Shown: positions 18,114 through 26,134 of the stretch, piece by piece | Position numbering within the stretch: position 1 is the first letter of the stretch | Layout of the letters: each line of letters starts with the position of its first letter | Virus record (IMG/VR): IMGVR_UViG_3300038424_000709 | Location: 50,184-114,183 of that record | DNA: 64,000 nucleotides | DNA from: a virus | Direction: 5' to 3' (one strand) | Position numbers and translations under genes: made by a program | Notes under the pieces: model-generated | The model's database searches: none | What the model saw: the letters and a program-made list of their open reading frames with translations, nothing else | What the model was told of the DNA's origin: nothing

Positions 18114-18522
18114 CTTCTATGCCAACATCGAGGCTCCCATCCGGTCGCTGGTAAGGCTCCTTCGCGACAACGGGTGGAACACCACGTGCTCGTGCGGGCA
18201 CGGGATGTGGGTGGAGCTCGACCTGTACATGTACATGGACGACCTGGAGGCCCTGCGGTGCCTCCTGCTCGACCACGGGTACCACGACTTTACCATCAAG
18301 GCCGACCTGCGGTGCGTCGACCAATGGCCAGTCCGCTGTGCCTCCGTATACCTGGGCAACTATATCCCGGTGGACGGGACAAGCTACCAGGAGCTGTCCG
18401 CCAAGATTGCCGACCTCAAGGAAAAGGGCGAGCGCATGCACCAGGCCCTCTATCGTACGAAATGCGGGCTTGCGAAAGCCAGGGAGCGCCTCAGGAAGGA
18501 AAGACGATGGAAGCGCAGGTAG
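18097..18522 (+). CDS. hypothetical protein with C-terminal coiled coil
   Basis: A 141-residue protein starting at GTG 18097 inside the end of the previous gene. Residues 1-90 look like a small alpha/beta domain (ANIEAPIRSLVRLLRDNGW, CSCGHGMWVELDLYMYMDD) and residues 100-141 are a Lys/Arg-rich helix. The N-terminal domain pattern is common in phage hypothetical proteins but I cannot name a function. Its 3' end overlaps the SMC C-terminal half-gene by 16 nt, so the two are co-translated and possibly functionally linked. Confidence 0.5.
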   Translation: MPRPNSFYANIEAPIRSLVRLLRDNGWNTTCSCGHGMWVELDLYMYMDDLEALRCLLLDHGYHDFTIKADLRCVDQWPVRCASVYLGNYIPVDGTSYQELSAKIADLKEKGERMHQALYRTKCGLAKARERLRKERRWKRR

Positions 18523-19250
18523 GCTTGCGCGTTTCGGCGTTCCGCTCGGCGACGGCCCGGGTCCGGCAGCAGCTCGACTACGAGTCCTCGTCCATATCCC
18601 GCCTTCGGGACAAGGTGAGGAGGATAGAGGAGGAAAAGTCGTCCCTACAGAGGGCGCTCGGGCTCATCGACCGGTGCATCGAGGTAGTGAGCGCCAACGG
18701 CATCGGGAAGATAGAGAGCATCGTGACTGCCGGGCTGCAGCAGGTGTTCGCCGACCCCACCCTCGGGTGCATAGTCGAGAAGACGGAATCGGCCCGGGGG
18801 TACAGCTACCGGATCAAGACCCGCCACGGCACCGTCACGGGGGATCCCATGACGACGTTCGGGGGAGGGGTGCAGAACGTCATGGCGTTCCTCTTGAGGA
18901 TCATCATGATAAAGAGGTTCAGGCTGGCCAAGTTCATCTGCCTCGACGAGTGCTTCAACAACATCAACGGGCAGAGGAACCTCTCCAGGGTGTCGACCAT
19001 GCTCCACAGCCTGGCCAACGACTATGGGTTCACCATTCTCCTCATAACGGGGCAGACCAAGCTGGCCGAGGCCGCCACCCGGATATACGAGGTAGTCCCC
19101 GGCGATCCTTCCCCCTCCCTGCGGCCCAAGACATTCGACGGTATTGGCGAGGAGGAGGCAGAAAACGAGCGGACAAGGCCCGATGCCGTCCTTGTCGGCG
19201 TTCCCCGAAAGCCCGAGCTGTACGATCTGGCTCCCTCCCGCCTCGATTGA
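18507..19250 (+). CDS. C-terminal half of an SMC/Rad50/SbcC-type ATPase
   Basis: A 247-residue protein: residues 10-55 are coiled coil, then an ABC-type signature FGGGVQNVMAFLLRI (118-132) and Walker B FICLDECF (143-150, D147/E148). It lacks any P-loop, while the N-terminal half with the P-loop is at 2268-3581. SMC heads need both parts, so the two proteins should dimerise through their coiled coils. The usual H-loop histidine after Walker B is not evident (LLITGQTK). ATG 18507 follows AGGAAGG. The C-terminal 45 residues beyond the head are Pro/Glu-rich and unrecognised. Confidence 0.75.
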   Translation: MEAQVGLRVSAFRSATARVRQQLDYESSSISRLRDKVRRIEEEKSSLQRALGLIDRCIEVVSANGIGKIESIVTAGLQQVFADPTLGCIVEKTESARGYSYRIKTRHGTVTGDPMTTFGGGVQNVMAFLLRIIMIKRFRLAKFICLDECFNNINGQRNLSRVSTMLHSLANDYGFTILLITGQTKLAEAATRIYEVVPGDPSPSLRPKTFDGIGEEEAENERTRPDAVLVGVPRKPELYDLAPSRLD

Positions 19251-19268
19251 GAAACATCAGGGGATGGC

Positions 19269-19658
19269 ATGGATGTCCCGATAAGGCTCAAGTCGGCGGA
19301 GGAAATACTCACAAGGTTCCGGGAGCTCGTGAGGAGGTATCGCCGCAGGTTCCTGAGGCGCAACCTGCGTCCGTGCCCGTACAACTGCGGGCTCGCGGAT
19401 GTCCTGGGCCGCAAGGTGGTGGGTTGCCACGGGTGCGGCTCCCGCAATCCCGAGTTCTGCAAGGACGCCTCCAGGTTCGAGCCGCTGTACTCCAAGAAGG
19501 AGCTTGCCGAGCAGTTCAGCAAGATGCTCAGGGACCCCCAGGTCCTTCTCCAGGAGTACCGGGATTTGGTGGCGTTCCTGTTCGTCCTCGGCTACTTCGA
19601 CAGGCCGGGGGCCGTCCCGGAGCACATCATCCGGGAAGAAGGGCACGAGGGGCGCTGA
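19269..19658 (+). CDS. Cys-rich probable zinc-binding protein
   Basis: A 129-residue protein with a very basic N-terminal helix (RRYRRRFLRRNLR) followed by five cysteines (C36, C40, C53, C56, C64) that could bind zinc, and a C-terminal helical domain. This combination suggests a small nucleic-acid-binding protein. It directly follows the SMC half-gene on the same strand. No family name is assigned. Confidence 0.5.
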   Translation: MDVPIRLKSAEEILTRFRELVRRYRRRFLRRNLRPCPYNCGLADVLGRKVVGCHGCGSRNPEFCKDASRFEPLYSKKELAEQFSKMLRDPQVLLQEYRDLVAFLFVLGYFDRPGAVPEHIIREEGHEGR

Positions 19659-19664
19659 ACCTGC

Positions 19665-19740
19665 CAAGACGGGCTCGGGTTCCCGAACGGTATCATATGG
19701 GGGAAACGGGGGCGCAATCCCGAGGAAAGTTCCCGAGCGG
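19665..19740 (+). repeat. degenerate partial copy of the 5' end of gene 19756
   Basis: Bases 19665-19728 align with 19775-19839 at roughly three identities in four, sharing GACGGG, GGTTCC, CAATCCCGAGGA. A further GTTCCCGAGCGGGATCAT block follows at 19730. It looks like a decayed tandem duplication. Confidence 0.5.
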
Positions 19741-19755
19741 GATCATGGAGGAAAC

Positions 19756-19995
19756 ATGGGAGGAATCAGGCTCACCAAAGACGGGATCAGGTTCCTCAAC
19801 GGGATCATCAGGGAGGAATACAGGCACAATCCCGAGGAGCTGCGCAGGCTTTGCCGGGCCCTGGACGAGATAATCCCGCGCAGCGACGGGCGGTCGCACG
19901 AGTGGGGCCTGGACAACGAGATACTGCCCTACCAGGCGGAGCTGTTCGGCGAGGCCGTAGAAGGGAGGGACCATGGGGGGATCAAGGACGATTGA
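19756..19995 (+). CDS. hypothetical small protein, start chosen at GGAGGAAAC site
   Basis: A 79-residue charged helical protein (IREEYRHNPEELRRLCRALDEI). ATG 19756 has GGAGGAAAC directly upstream; the longer frame from 19399 runs through the preceding gene. The leader region contains a degraded partial copy of this gene's own 5' end (see repeat at 19665). Overlaps the next gene by 23 nt. Function unknown. Confidence 0.5.
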   Translation: MGGIRLTKDGIRFLNGIIREEYRHNPEELRRLCRALDEIIPRSDGRSHEWGLDNEILPYQAELFGEAVEGRDHGGIKDD

Positions 19996-20299
19996 CCCGT
20001 CCGTGACGGACTTCCAGTTGACCGAGTTCAGGCCGGACCTGTTCGAGGACGGGCAGGAACTGATGACCGTCTGCGAGCGGGGCCGCACCACTGGAAACGT
20101 CTATAATTATGAGTTCTGGAAGTGTCCATGCGGATACTATCCTGGGGAGGATGACGGTCCGCCGCCGTTCAGGTGCTACGACTGCAAGAGGCCATGCTAT
20201 ACCGACGACGAATCCCAGGCCCGCACCAAGATTCGGGTAGTGAACAACGGGCGCTTGGTCTATTTCAAGATCGTCTGGCAAAAGGCGACAGAAGCCTGA
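19973..20299 (+). CDS. hypothetical protein with C4-type zinc motif
   Basis: A 108-residue protein with C51-x-C53 and C68-x2-C71-x3-C75, in the arrangement of a zinc-ribbon/knuckle, followed by a beta hairpin (KIRVVNNGRLVYFKIVW). The ribosome site AAGGGAGGG precedes ATG 19973. It overlaps the upstream gene. No family recognised; the zinc motif suggests a nucleic acid or protein contact role. Confidence 0.5.
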   Translation: MGGSRTIDPSVTDFQLTEFRPDLFEDGQELMTVCERGRTTGNVYNYEFWKCPCGYYPGEDDGPPPFRCYDCKRPCYTDDESQARTKIRVVNNGRLVYFKIVWQKATEA

Positions 20300-20308
20300 G
20301 GAGGGACG

Positions 20309-20731
20309 ATGTTTCCGAACATCTACAAGTACGGATTTGCGGCGGCAAGGGCAGCCGACTCCCTGTCCAGGAACGGGCCCATGGACATCCCTTCCGAGCA
20401 GCGGGGGGCATTCTCGATCTGCAAGGAGATGATGGAAAGGGCCGCGAGGGGAGCGGGATTCGTCCTGATTGGCGAGAGCGACCCCCGGCTGAATGCCGGG
20501 GACATAGGGATTTTCGTCTACCTCATGAACATGGACGGTGACCTTTCGGCCGACGGGGGCCCGGTGCAGCTTCGCCTCCAGGAGATTGCCAGGATGCTGG
20601 GGAAGCTGGAGACCCCGCCGTCCGCGGACATGGGGGCGGAAGAACTGGCGGTCGTCACGAGGTTCTTGGACGAGTTTTCGAACTCGCTGCTGGAGACGTT
20701 AAGGGGAGGCATGGGAGGCATGGATGACTAG
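20309..20731 (+). CDS. hypothetical protein upstream of the primase TOPRIM gene
   Basis: A 140-residue protein, mainly helical, with Ala-rich N-terminus and an acidic, Leu-rich C-terminus (VQLRLQEIARMLGKL). The stop overlaps the start of the TOPRIM gene by 8 nt, implying coupled expression with the primase half. No motif recognised. Confidence 0.5.
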   Translation: MFPNIYKYGFAAARAADSLSRNGPMDIPSEQRGAFSICKEMMERAARGAGFVLIGESDPRLNAGDIGIFVYLMNMDGDLSADGGPVQLRLQEIARMLGKLETPPSADMGAEELAVVTRFLDEFSNSLLETLRGGMGGMDD

Positions 20732-21464
20732 CGACTGGTACCTTGCCGACGTGCCTCGGCTTATCGCCGAGACCGATGCCCTCTACGCCCGCATCGCCGA
20801 GAAGTTTCCCGGCAAGACCAAGGAATCCCTCACCATCCAAAAGATCGTGGAGGAAAGGGGATGGGAAGGCACCCTAGGCCTCTACAAGGACAGGTTCGAG
20901 GACGTGGTCCGCCAGCTCGGGTGCTTCTACGTCCCCAAGGTCATGCCCCCGGGCCCGGCGTTCGTCTTCCCCATGCGGGGCGCTGACGGGGCCGTCATCC
21001 GCGCCCAGACCAAGCCGCTGGAAGGAAGCGTCCTCATGGGCGAGGGCATGAAATACCGCTACATTGGGGACAGGAACAAATACCTCGGGCCCAACTGGCT
21101 GGGGAACGATCCCGAGACGATCACCCTCATCATCCAGAGGCAGGCGGTCATGTGCGTGGAGGGGCCTTTCGACCTGCTGGCCATCCGGCTCGCCTGCCCC
21201 GGCTACCCGGTGCTGTCCCCCCTCACCAAGCGATTGGGGAAGGCCCATATCGCCTACCTCCGTATTCTTGGGGTGAAACGGCTTTTCTTGATGTACGACA
21301 ACGAGGCGCAGGGGGAGGAGTCCATGGAACAGCAAAAGAGGCAGATAAGGTCCATGCTCGTCGTTCCCTGCGAATGCCCCCAGAAGGACCCGAGCATGGC
21401 CCTTGAGAAGCTCGAATGGGCAAAGGAACTGTCGTCCCGCATAAGGCAGCAGTTCGAGTATTAG
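20724..21464 (+). CDS. TOPRIM half of a DNA primase
   Basis: A 246-residue protein with a TOPRIM-type catalytic core: VEGPFDLLAIRLA (E146, D150) followed by a hydrophobic strand and LFLMYDNEAQG (D192, E194), the Glu and Asp/Glu metal ligands expected for DnaG/T7 gp4-like primases. No zinc finger is present; the CHC2 finger is encoded separately at 4487. Residues 60-125 resemble the pre-TOPRIM region with a glycine-rich strand (YIGDRNKYLGPNW). The usual DxD is here D-x-E, so the second metal ligand is a Glu. The two halves would act together to make primers. Confidence 0.7.
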   Translation: MTSDWYLADVPRLIAETDALYARIAEKFPGKTKESLTIQKIVEERGWEGTLGLYKDRFEDVVRQLGCFYVPKVMPPGPAFVFPMRGADGAVIRAQTKPLEGSVLMGEGMKYRYIGDRNKYLGPNWLGNDPETITLIIQRQAVMCVEGPFDLLAIRLACPGYPVLSPLTKRLGKAHIAYLRILGVKRLFLMYDNEAQGEESMEQQKRQIRSMLVVPCECPQKDPSMALEKLEWAKELSSRIRQQFEY

Positions 21465-21469
21465 GCTGC

Positions 21470-21664
21470 ATGGAGAAGTTCAACGACCACGACGCCCGGC
21501 TCATTAGCGACATACGGAGCGAGTTCAACAAGGAGCTTACCGAGCGCGGAGTTCCCGGGGATGTCCTGGGCTGCATTGTGATATTTGAGCACGCAGTGAG
21601 GGAAGTAGTGCTGAGAAGATCGTCACCCAAGTCGGGGAAAAGTACAAAGGGGGAAAACAAATGA
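21470..21664 (+). CDS. hypothetical small protein
   Basis: A 64-residue protein with a helical acidic N-terminal part and a basic tail (SSPKSGKSTKGENK). It starts 5 nt after the TOPRIM stop and its own stop overlaps the next gene (ATGA at 21661). No recognised family. Confidence 0.45.
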   Translation: MEKFNDHDARLISDIRSEFNKELTERGVPGDVLGCIVIFEHAVREVVLRRSSPKSGKSTKGENK

Positions 21665-22965
21665 GCATGTTCGGAAGGGGCAATTGGTCGGTATTCGGGC
21701 TGGAGCCCGACTCCCTCGTCGATTTCCTGACGAACCTCGCGGTCGACCTCCAGGCGCTGAAAGCATCGCAGGTCATGGCGTCCGTCGTCACGAAGCTGCA
21801 CGAAATCTCCACGGTGGGAATCAACCCGTTCGGGAGCCCGAGGCTCGACGAGGACCTGCGGGACACCAGCGCCATCGCGGGCCTCTCCTCGTTCCTGGCC
21901 GGCATCGAGAAGCAGGAGACCGTGCCCCTGGACCTCGGCTCCGTTAAGGGCCTGCTCCCTTCCCAGGAGTCCCTCTCCCTCGGAAACAAGGGCTATGGGT
22001 TCTGGGCGGTGCTCAACGGGCCGAAGGACGTGACGGACCCCACCTCCAAGAAGGAGGACCTGGCATACAAGAACATGGGACGCCCGTTCAGGTTCCTGGG
22101 CAAGAAGGAGAAGGAGGCGGTCGAGCAACAGGTCAACGCCTCCGCGGTGATGGCAAGGAAGCAGTTTCCCGTCCTCCTGGACTTCCAGCATGGCCGGACA
22201 TATGCCGAGGTTACCTCCAAGGACGACATCCTGGCCCTGAGGAAGCTCCTCGACGGCCTGGGGGCGAAGACCTTCTCCCTGCTCTGGAGCTTCGGGGGCT
22301 ACTCGTGGCCGTCCGACTTTCTCAACGACGTCAGCAGGTCCACGAGGTATGCCAACGACATGAGGTCCCGTGCCGACGAGCTTGCCCAGCTCCATCGCGG
22401 GGAGATAGACAAGCTGGAGGACAGGGAGGTCGAGAAGATCGTGTCCTCCTTCTTCGCCTTCACTCCGTTCGGAAACGGCCTTGTCGCCGCCCTTGGCTGC
22501 CCGGCCCAGATATGCATCCACAAGGCCAGCGACCCCGTGGGCGTCGCCAGCCCATCCGTGGCCTTCTCCCTGCTCGGGATGACGCAGGACTCGGGGGTGG
22601 CGGGGGCGTCCCTGACCATCGTGGATCCCGTCGTGAAGAAAACCAAGGGAGGCGGGGAGAGGATCGTCAACGTGCCCCGGCTCTCCGTGGACGTGGGGAC
22701 CAACGTGAATAACTTCGACGCCGGGGCGGCGCTCCTCCGGGGGCTCGATCTGCCCCAGTTCAAGCACCACGTCAAGGCCGCCCTGAAGGCCCATGGGGGC
22801 CTGGAAATCAGGGATTACTGGGCATTGTGGCTTGACGACCTCCACGATGCCGTCCTTTCCGTGTCGGACTGCATCATGCACACCCTTGAGCTGGATGGCG
22901 GGCGGGGCTGCTACGGCCTGACGACGTTCGAGTCCGACGCCGACATCAACGAAGTGACGGTTTAA
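21661..22965 (+). CDS. hypothetical protein, 434 residues
   Basis: A well-behaved 434-residue reading frame with strong GC-third-position bias and an ATGA coupled start. It is mostly alpha/beta without low complexity; a central segment (SFFAFTPFGNGLVAALGC) and a repeat-poor C-terminus are visible, but no catalytic motif is recognised. It might be a virion or replication accessory protein; no claim is made. It ends in TAA shortly before a small gene with its own AAGGAGA ribosome site. Confidence 0.6.
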   Translation: MSMFGRGNWSVFGLEPDSLVDFLTNLAVDLQALKASQVMASVVTKLHEISTVGINPFGSPRLDEDLRDTSAIAGLSSFLAGIEKQETVPLDLGSVKGLLPSQESLSLGNKGYGFWAVLNGPKDVTDPTSKKEDLAYKNMGRPFRFLGKKEKEAVEQQVNASAVMARKQFPVLLDFQHGRTYAEVTSKDDILALRKLLDGLGAKTFSLLWSFGGYSWPSDFLNDVSRSTRYANDMRSRADELAQLHRGEIDKLEDREVEKIVSSFFAFTPFGNGLVAALGCPAQICIHKASDPVGVASPSVAFSLLGMTQDSGVAGASLTIVDPVVKKTKGGGERIVNVPRLSVDVGTNVNNFDAGAALLRGLDLPQFKHHVKAALKAHGGLEIRDYWALWLDDLHDAVLSVSDCIMHTLELDGGRGCYGLTTFESDADINEVTV

Positions 22966-22976
22966 GGAGAACGACG

Positions 22977-23135
22977 ATGAGAAGCCTTAAGACGGTATGC
23001 GAAGAAACGGTGTCGAGGTTGGAGGACTTGATCTCGACGGCGGACAGCGGCTACGTGACCTGCAGCGTCTTGAAGCTGACCGATGCGGCGAACCAGCTTG
23101 CCGACAGCAGTGAAATCAAGATCGAGAAGGAGTAG
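22977..23135 (+). CDS. hypothetical small helical protein
   Basis: A 52-residue protein (MRSLKTVCEETVSRLED...) ending TAG at 23133. ATG 22977 has AAGGAGA 6 nt upstream and the gene fits exactly between its two neighbours (11 nt and 3 nt gaps), which supports it although it is short. No function known. Confidence 0.5.
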   Translation: MRSLKTVCEETVSRLEDLISTADSGYVTCSVLKLTDAANQLADSSEIKIEKE

Positions 23136-23138
23136 CCT

Positions 23139-23447
23139 ATGAAGCCCGAATCCCCGGTATTTTTACGGTCTATCCCAGGGCTCTGCCCGCCCGAGGTGGT
23201 CTACGCCAAGGACCAGCCCCAGTACCTCCCGCTCCCGGTCGTCAAGGAGGCCAACGGGGTCGTGACGGCACGCTGGCACATGAGCTTGAGGGAGCGGCTC
23301 GTCGCGTTGTTCCATGGGGACGTGTACGTGCAGATCAACACGTTCAACAAGCCGCTCCAGCCGAGCCGGGTGTTTGTCGTTCCCCCGGAAATACGCAACC
23401 ACGTCGTATCGTACGATGACGATGACAACGTCAAGAAGGACGGGTGA
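23139..23447 (+). CDS. hypothetical phage protein
   Basis: A 102-residue protein whose core (LRERLVALFHGDVYVQINTFNKPLQP, read in two parts) resembles a conserved pattern in phage and bacterial small proteins of unknown function, with an ER-x-LF-G-x-hydrophobic-x-x-x-TF-x-x-PLQP layout. The N-terminal 40 residues are variable. It starts 3 nt after the previous stop. No activity is inferred. Confidence 0.5.
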   Translation: MKPESPVFLRSIPGLCPPEVVYAKDQPQYLPLPVVKEANGVVTARWHMSLRERLVALFHGDVYVQINTFNKPLQPSRVFVVPPEIRNHVVSYDDDDNVKKDG

Positions 23448-23450
23448 AAC

Positions 23451-23900
23451 ATGGCAAAAGCATACGGATTGCCCCAGGCCGAGGTTGCCGTGATAATCCT
23501 GGGAGAAGAGGGAGACGTCCTTCTTGGGAAGGCCAAGGAGGGATTCGACGAGGGCAAGCTCACCATCCCCATCGGGCCGCTGTTCCCCTTCGAGTCCATG
23601 TCGGACGCCGCCAAGAGGATAACGGTGGAATGGGCCGGAGTCGCCGTCGAACCGCAGCATGCCCTGTTCGTCTGCGAGTCCATCGTGCCCGACCGGGAGG
23701 AGCACAGGGTGGTGGTGTTCGTCTTCGCCCGGAAGCCGCCCAATAGCAAGGCCCTCAAGGGCTCCTTCTGGGCCAACGTCAGGGACCTCGGGGACTACCA
23801 GGAGGAGATGAGCGAGGTGGCGAAGGACGGGTTCCTCAAGCTGTCCATGGTCCTCCAGAGGCGGGCACAGACGACCGACGATCAGCCCGCCCAGGCATAG
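23451..23900 (+). CDS. Nudix-fold protein with degenerate Nudix box
   Basis: A 149-residue protein with the Nudix fold layout: strand AVIILGEEGDVLLGKA, then a Nudix-box-like helix from G42 to V64 (G-x5-E48-x7-R56). The expected REuxEExGu reads R-I-T-V-E-W-A-G-V, so the first catalytic Glu after Arg and the second Glu of the EE pair are missing (only E48 and E60 remain). Nudix enzymes hydrolyse nucleoside diphosphate linkages; this one may be inactive or bind rather than cleave. It sits between small unknown genes and the clamp loader gene. Confidence 0.6.
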   Translation: MAKAYGLPQAEVAVIILGEEGDVLLGKAKEGFDEGKLTIPIGPLFPFESMSDAAKRITVEWAGVAVEPQHALFVCESIVPDREEHRVVVFVFARKPPNSKALKGSFWANVRDLGDYQEEMSEVAKDGFLKLSMVLQRRAQTTDDQPAQA

Positions 23901-23908
23901 GAAGCGGC

Positions 23909-25018
23909 ATGAACTTGATAGCCCAAAGGCCCGGGACTTGGAGCGAGATTGTCGGCCAGGATCGGGTCATCTCCCTCCTCAAGAGCCTACTGACGGTCGG
24001 CAAGTTCCTGCCGAGGGGCTTCGTCCTCAAGGGACCATGGGGCGTCGGGAAGACGAGCGTGGCCTACCTGCTGGCCCGCGCCCTCATGTGCTCGGGCGAC
24101 GATCCCCTGGGGTGCGGGAAATGCTTGTCCTGCCAGTCCATAGACAAGGACGGCATAAAGCACGACCCGGACTTTGACGAGACGGACGCCGCCGAGAAGC
24201 CGGGGGTGCAGGATGCCAGGGGCATGCTCGACCGCGCCGTCCAGCCGCCCACGCTGGGCAGGCGCAGGGCGGCCCTCGTCGACGAGGCGCACCGGCTTTC
24301 CAAGGAGGCGTGGGACGTGTTCCTCGGGCCCCTCGAAGAGCCCGACACCGACAGCGTTTTCATGTTCGTCACCACCGACGAGGACCGCATACCCAGGACC
24401 GTGCAATCCCGCTGCCTTCCGCTCGCCTTCTCCCGGGTCCCCGAAGCTACCCTTACGGGGCTCCTGGCCAGCATCTGCGCAAGGAATGGGATGGACTACG
24501 AGACCGATGGCCTCCGCGCGATCGCCGGGCACTCCAGGGGGATAGTCCGCGACGCCGTACGGTGGCTGGGCATGGCGGCTTCCCTCGGGAAGGTCACGGC
24601 GAGGGCCGCCGAGGCCGTGCTCGACGACCCGCTCGACGCCCTGTGCCTCAAGACGCTCTTCGCCATCGCCTCCGGCGACCAGCAGGCCGCCGCCAGGCTG
24701 GCGGACGAGGCCGGGTGCGCGGCCCCGCCCCTCAAGGTGGTGGAGAGGCTCCTTTCCGTCTACTCCCGCTCTCCATGGGCCGAGGCGGGATCCGAGCTTT
24801 CCGTCGTGTTCTCGGGGCTTCCCAACATCCGGGAGACGGACGCCACGTTCCTCAGGTGGCTGGGGGCCCAGTCGCTTCCTTCCGACGCGCTTCCGCTCCT
24901 CGTCTACGAGCTCGTCGGCATCGCGAGGGTGCGTAGGCCCCCCCTGTCCGCGAAGACTTCCGGGAACGCCTTCGGCGATGCTTCCAGCAAGGCAGTCCTC
25001 ATGGGGGAGGTAATATAG
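23909..25018 (+). CDS. DnaX-like clamp loader subunit
   Basis: A 369-residue AAA+ protein with Walker A GPWGVGKTS (42-50), a four-Cys zinc motif (C61, C69, C72, C75) inserted as in bacterial gamma/tau, Walker B LVDEAH (D125/E126), sensor 1 in VTTDEDRIPRTV and the arginine-finger SRC motif (167-169). It ends after the lid and collar-like regions, lacking tau's polymerase-binding extension. Its role is to load the sliding clamp for the replicative polymerase. Only one loader gene is visible here; delta/delta' may be elsewhere. It shares the region with a NusG-like gene and the candidate clamp at 16579. Confidence 0.85.
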   Translation: MNLIAQRPGTWSEIVGQDRVISLLKSLLTVGKFLPRGFVLKGPWGVGKTSVAYLLARALMCSGDDPLGCGKCLSCQSIDKDGIKHDPDFDETDAAEKPGVQDARGMLDRAVQPPTLGRRRAALVDEAHRLSKEAWDVFLGPLEEPDTDSVFMFVTTDEDRIPRTVQSRCLPLAFSRVPEATLTGLLASICARNGMDYETDGLRAIAGHSRGIVRDAVRWLGMAASLGKVTARAAEAVLDDPLDALCLKTLFAIASGDQQAAARLADEAGCAAPPLKVVERLLSVYSRSPWAEAGSELSVVFSGLPNIRETDATFLRWLGAQSLPSDALPLLVYELVGIARVRRPPLSAKTSGNAFGDASSKAVLMGEVI

Positions 25019-25039
25019 CAAAGTAGATAGGGGGTATGG

Positions 25040-26134
25040 ATGATCTTGACTTACGGGGACTGCTCCAAGCTCAAAGGCAAGGACTGGTGCATGCTGGAGG
25101 TGCGTTCGGAAAAGACCATCGAGCCCACCCTGCGGAGGATTGGGAAGGCTATCCCCTCCATATTCCGGGGCGAGGCGGTGGAGCTGTTCGTGCCGGTCGG
25201 CAAGCGGGACCTGGACACGTTCGACCTGGGGGCGGACACGTACCTTTTCGTGCGCAGCGCCAACTTTTCCGGCCTCCTCAGGCTCAAGACCATCACGGGG
25301 GTCGTGTCGCTGGTGACGGAAGGGGACTCGAACCGTCCGTCCAACGTCATCCCGGTGCCGGACTCCTACGTGCAGGGCCTGGTAAGGGCCGCCGAGAAGC
25401 GGTTCAGGGAGCACTCTTCCGGCGTGACCGTGGGGACGTTCGTCCGCGTCCTCGGGGGGGAGACGAGGGACTTCTGCGGGACGGTGACGGCGATGGGGAA
25501 CGGAAGGGCGGTGGTCCGCATAGCCCTGATGACCAAGAGCATCATGCTGGAGACTCCCGTCTGCAACCTCCTCAACCTTTCTCACGTTCCCCAGGAGCTC
25601 AGGACCTACTATTATTGCCCCCTCGTCCTGAGCCTCACGGAGCTTGGCGAGGAGGCAGTGGGAATCCTGGGGGACCATGCCTCATTGGGCAATGCCCCGG
25701 TGCCGATCCCCAAACGCGAGCCGAGGCGCTGTCCCCCGAAGCGCGCCAGGCAGCGCACCGTGACCGCCCTGGTGAAGAAGCTCATCCTCGTGGACGGAAT
25801 CCACCTTCCCATGGAGATAGCCTCCAAGGTGGTGGGGGCCATAAAGGCAAAGGAGGTCATCCCGCCCAAGAGCCTTTTCATCGTCTACACGATAATCAAG
25901 GACGGCGTCATGGAGCACTGGGCCAGGAAGGAAAGCCCCGGGGCCGCCACCTACCGGGACCTGGCGAGGCTGCACGGGGAGGCATACAGGATTTCCGCCG
26001 CCCGGATAGCGGGCATAGACCCGAATCTTTCCATCCCGCTAGGCGGGAAGCCGGATGCCACGGCGAAGGCCCGTCATTTCACGAATCCGAAGATGAGCAG
26101 CGCCGCCGTTCCCGCGCCCGAGATGAACCAGTGA
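25040..26134 (+). CDS. NusG/RfaH-like transcription factor with C-terminal extension
   Basis: A 364-residue protein. Residues 14-92 have the pattern of an NGN domain (WCMLEVRSEKTIEPTLRRI, VELFVPV, YLFVR, ITGVVSLV), and residues 128-178 look like a KOW domain (VGTFVRVLGGETRDFCGTV, ending ETPVCNLLNL). NusG-type factors bind RNA polymerase and suppress pausing or act in antitermination. A further 180 residues beyond KOW, with a basic cluster (PKREPRRCPPKRARQR), are unrecognised. A phage NusG homologue could redirect host RNA polymerase. The 3' end overlaps a convergent minus-strand gene by 61 nt. Start ATG 25040 is behind GGGGT. Confidence 0.55.
   Translation: MILTYGDCSKLKGKDWCMLEVRSEKTIEPTLRRIGKAIPSIFRGEAVELFVPVGKRDLDTFDLGADTYLFVRSANFSGLLRLKTITGVVSLVTEGDSNRPSNVIPVPDSYVQGLVRAAEKRFREHSSGVTVGTFVRVLGGETRDFCGTVTAMGNGRAVVRIALMTKSIMLETPVCNLLNLSHVPQELRTYYYCPLVLSLTELGEEAVGILGDHASLGNAPVPIPKREPRRCPPKRARQRTVTALVKKLILVDGIHLPMEIASKVVGAIKAKEVIPPKSLFIVYTIIKDGVMEHWARKESPGAATYRDLARLHGEAYRISAARIAGIDPNLSIPLGGKPDATAKARHFTNPKMSSAAVPAPEMNQ

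Noticed and set aside
19659-19755. Independent small gene in the leader of 19756
   Set aside because: The reading frames there are explained by the degenerate duplicate of the downstream gene.
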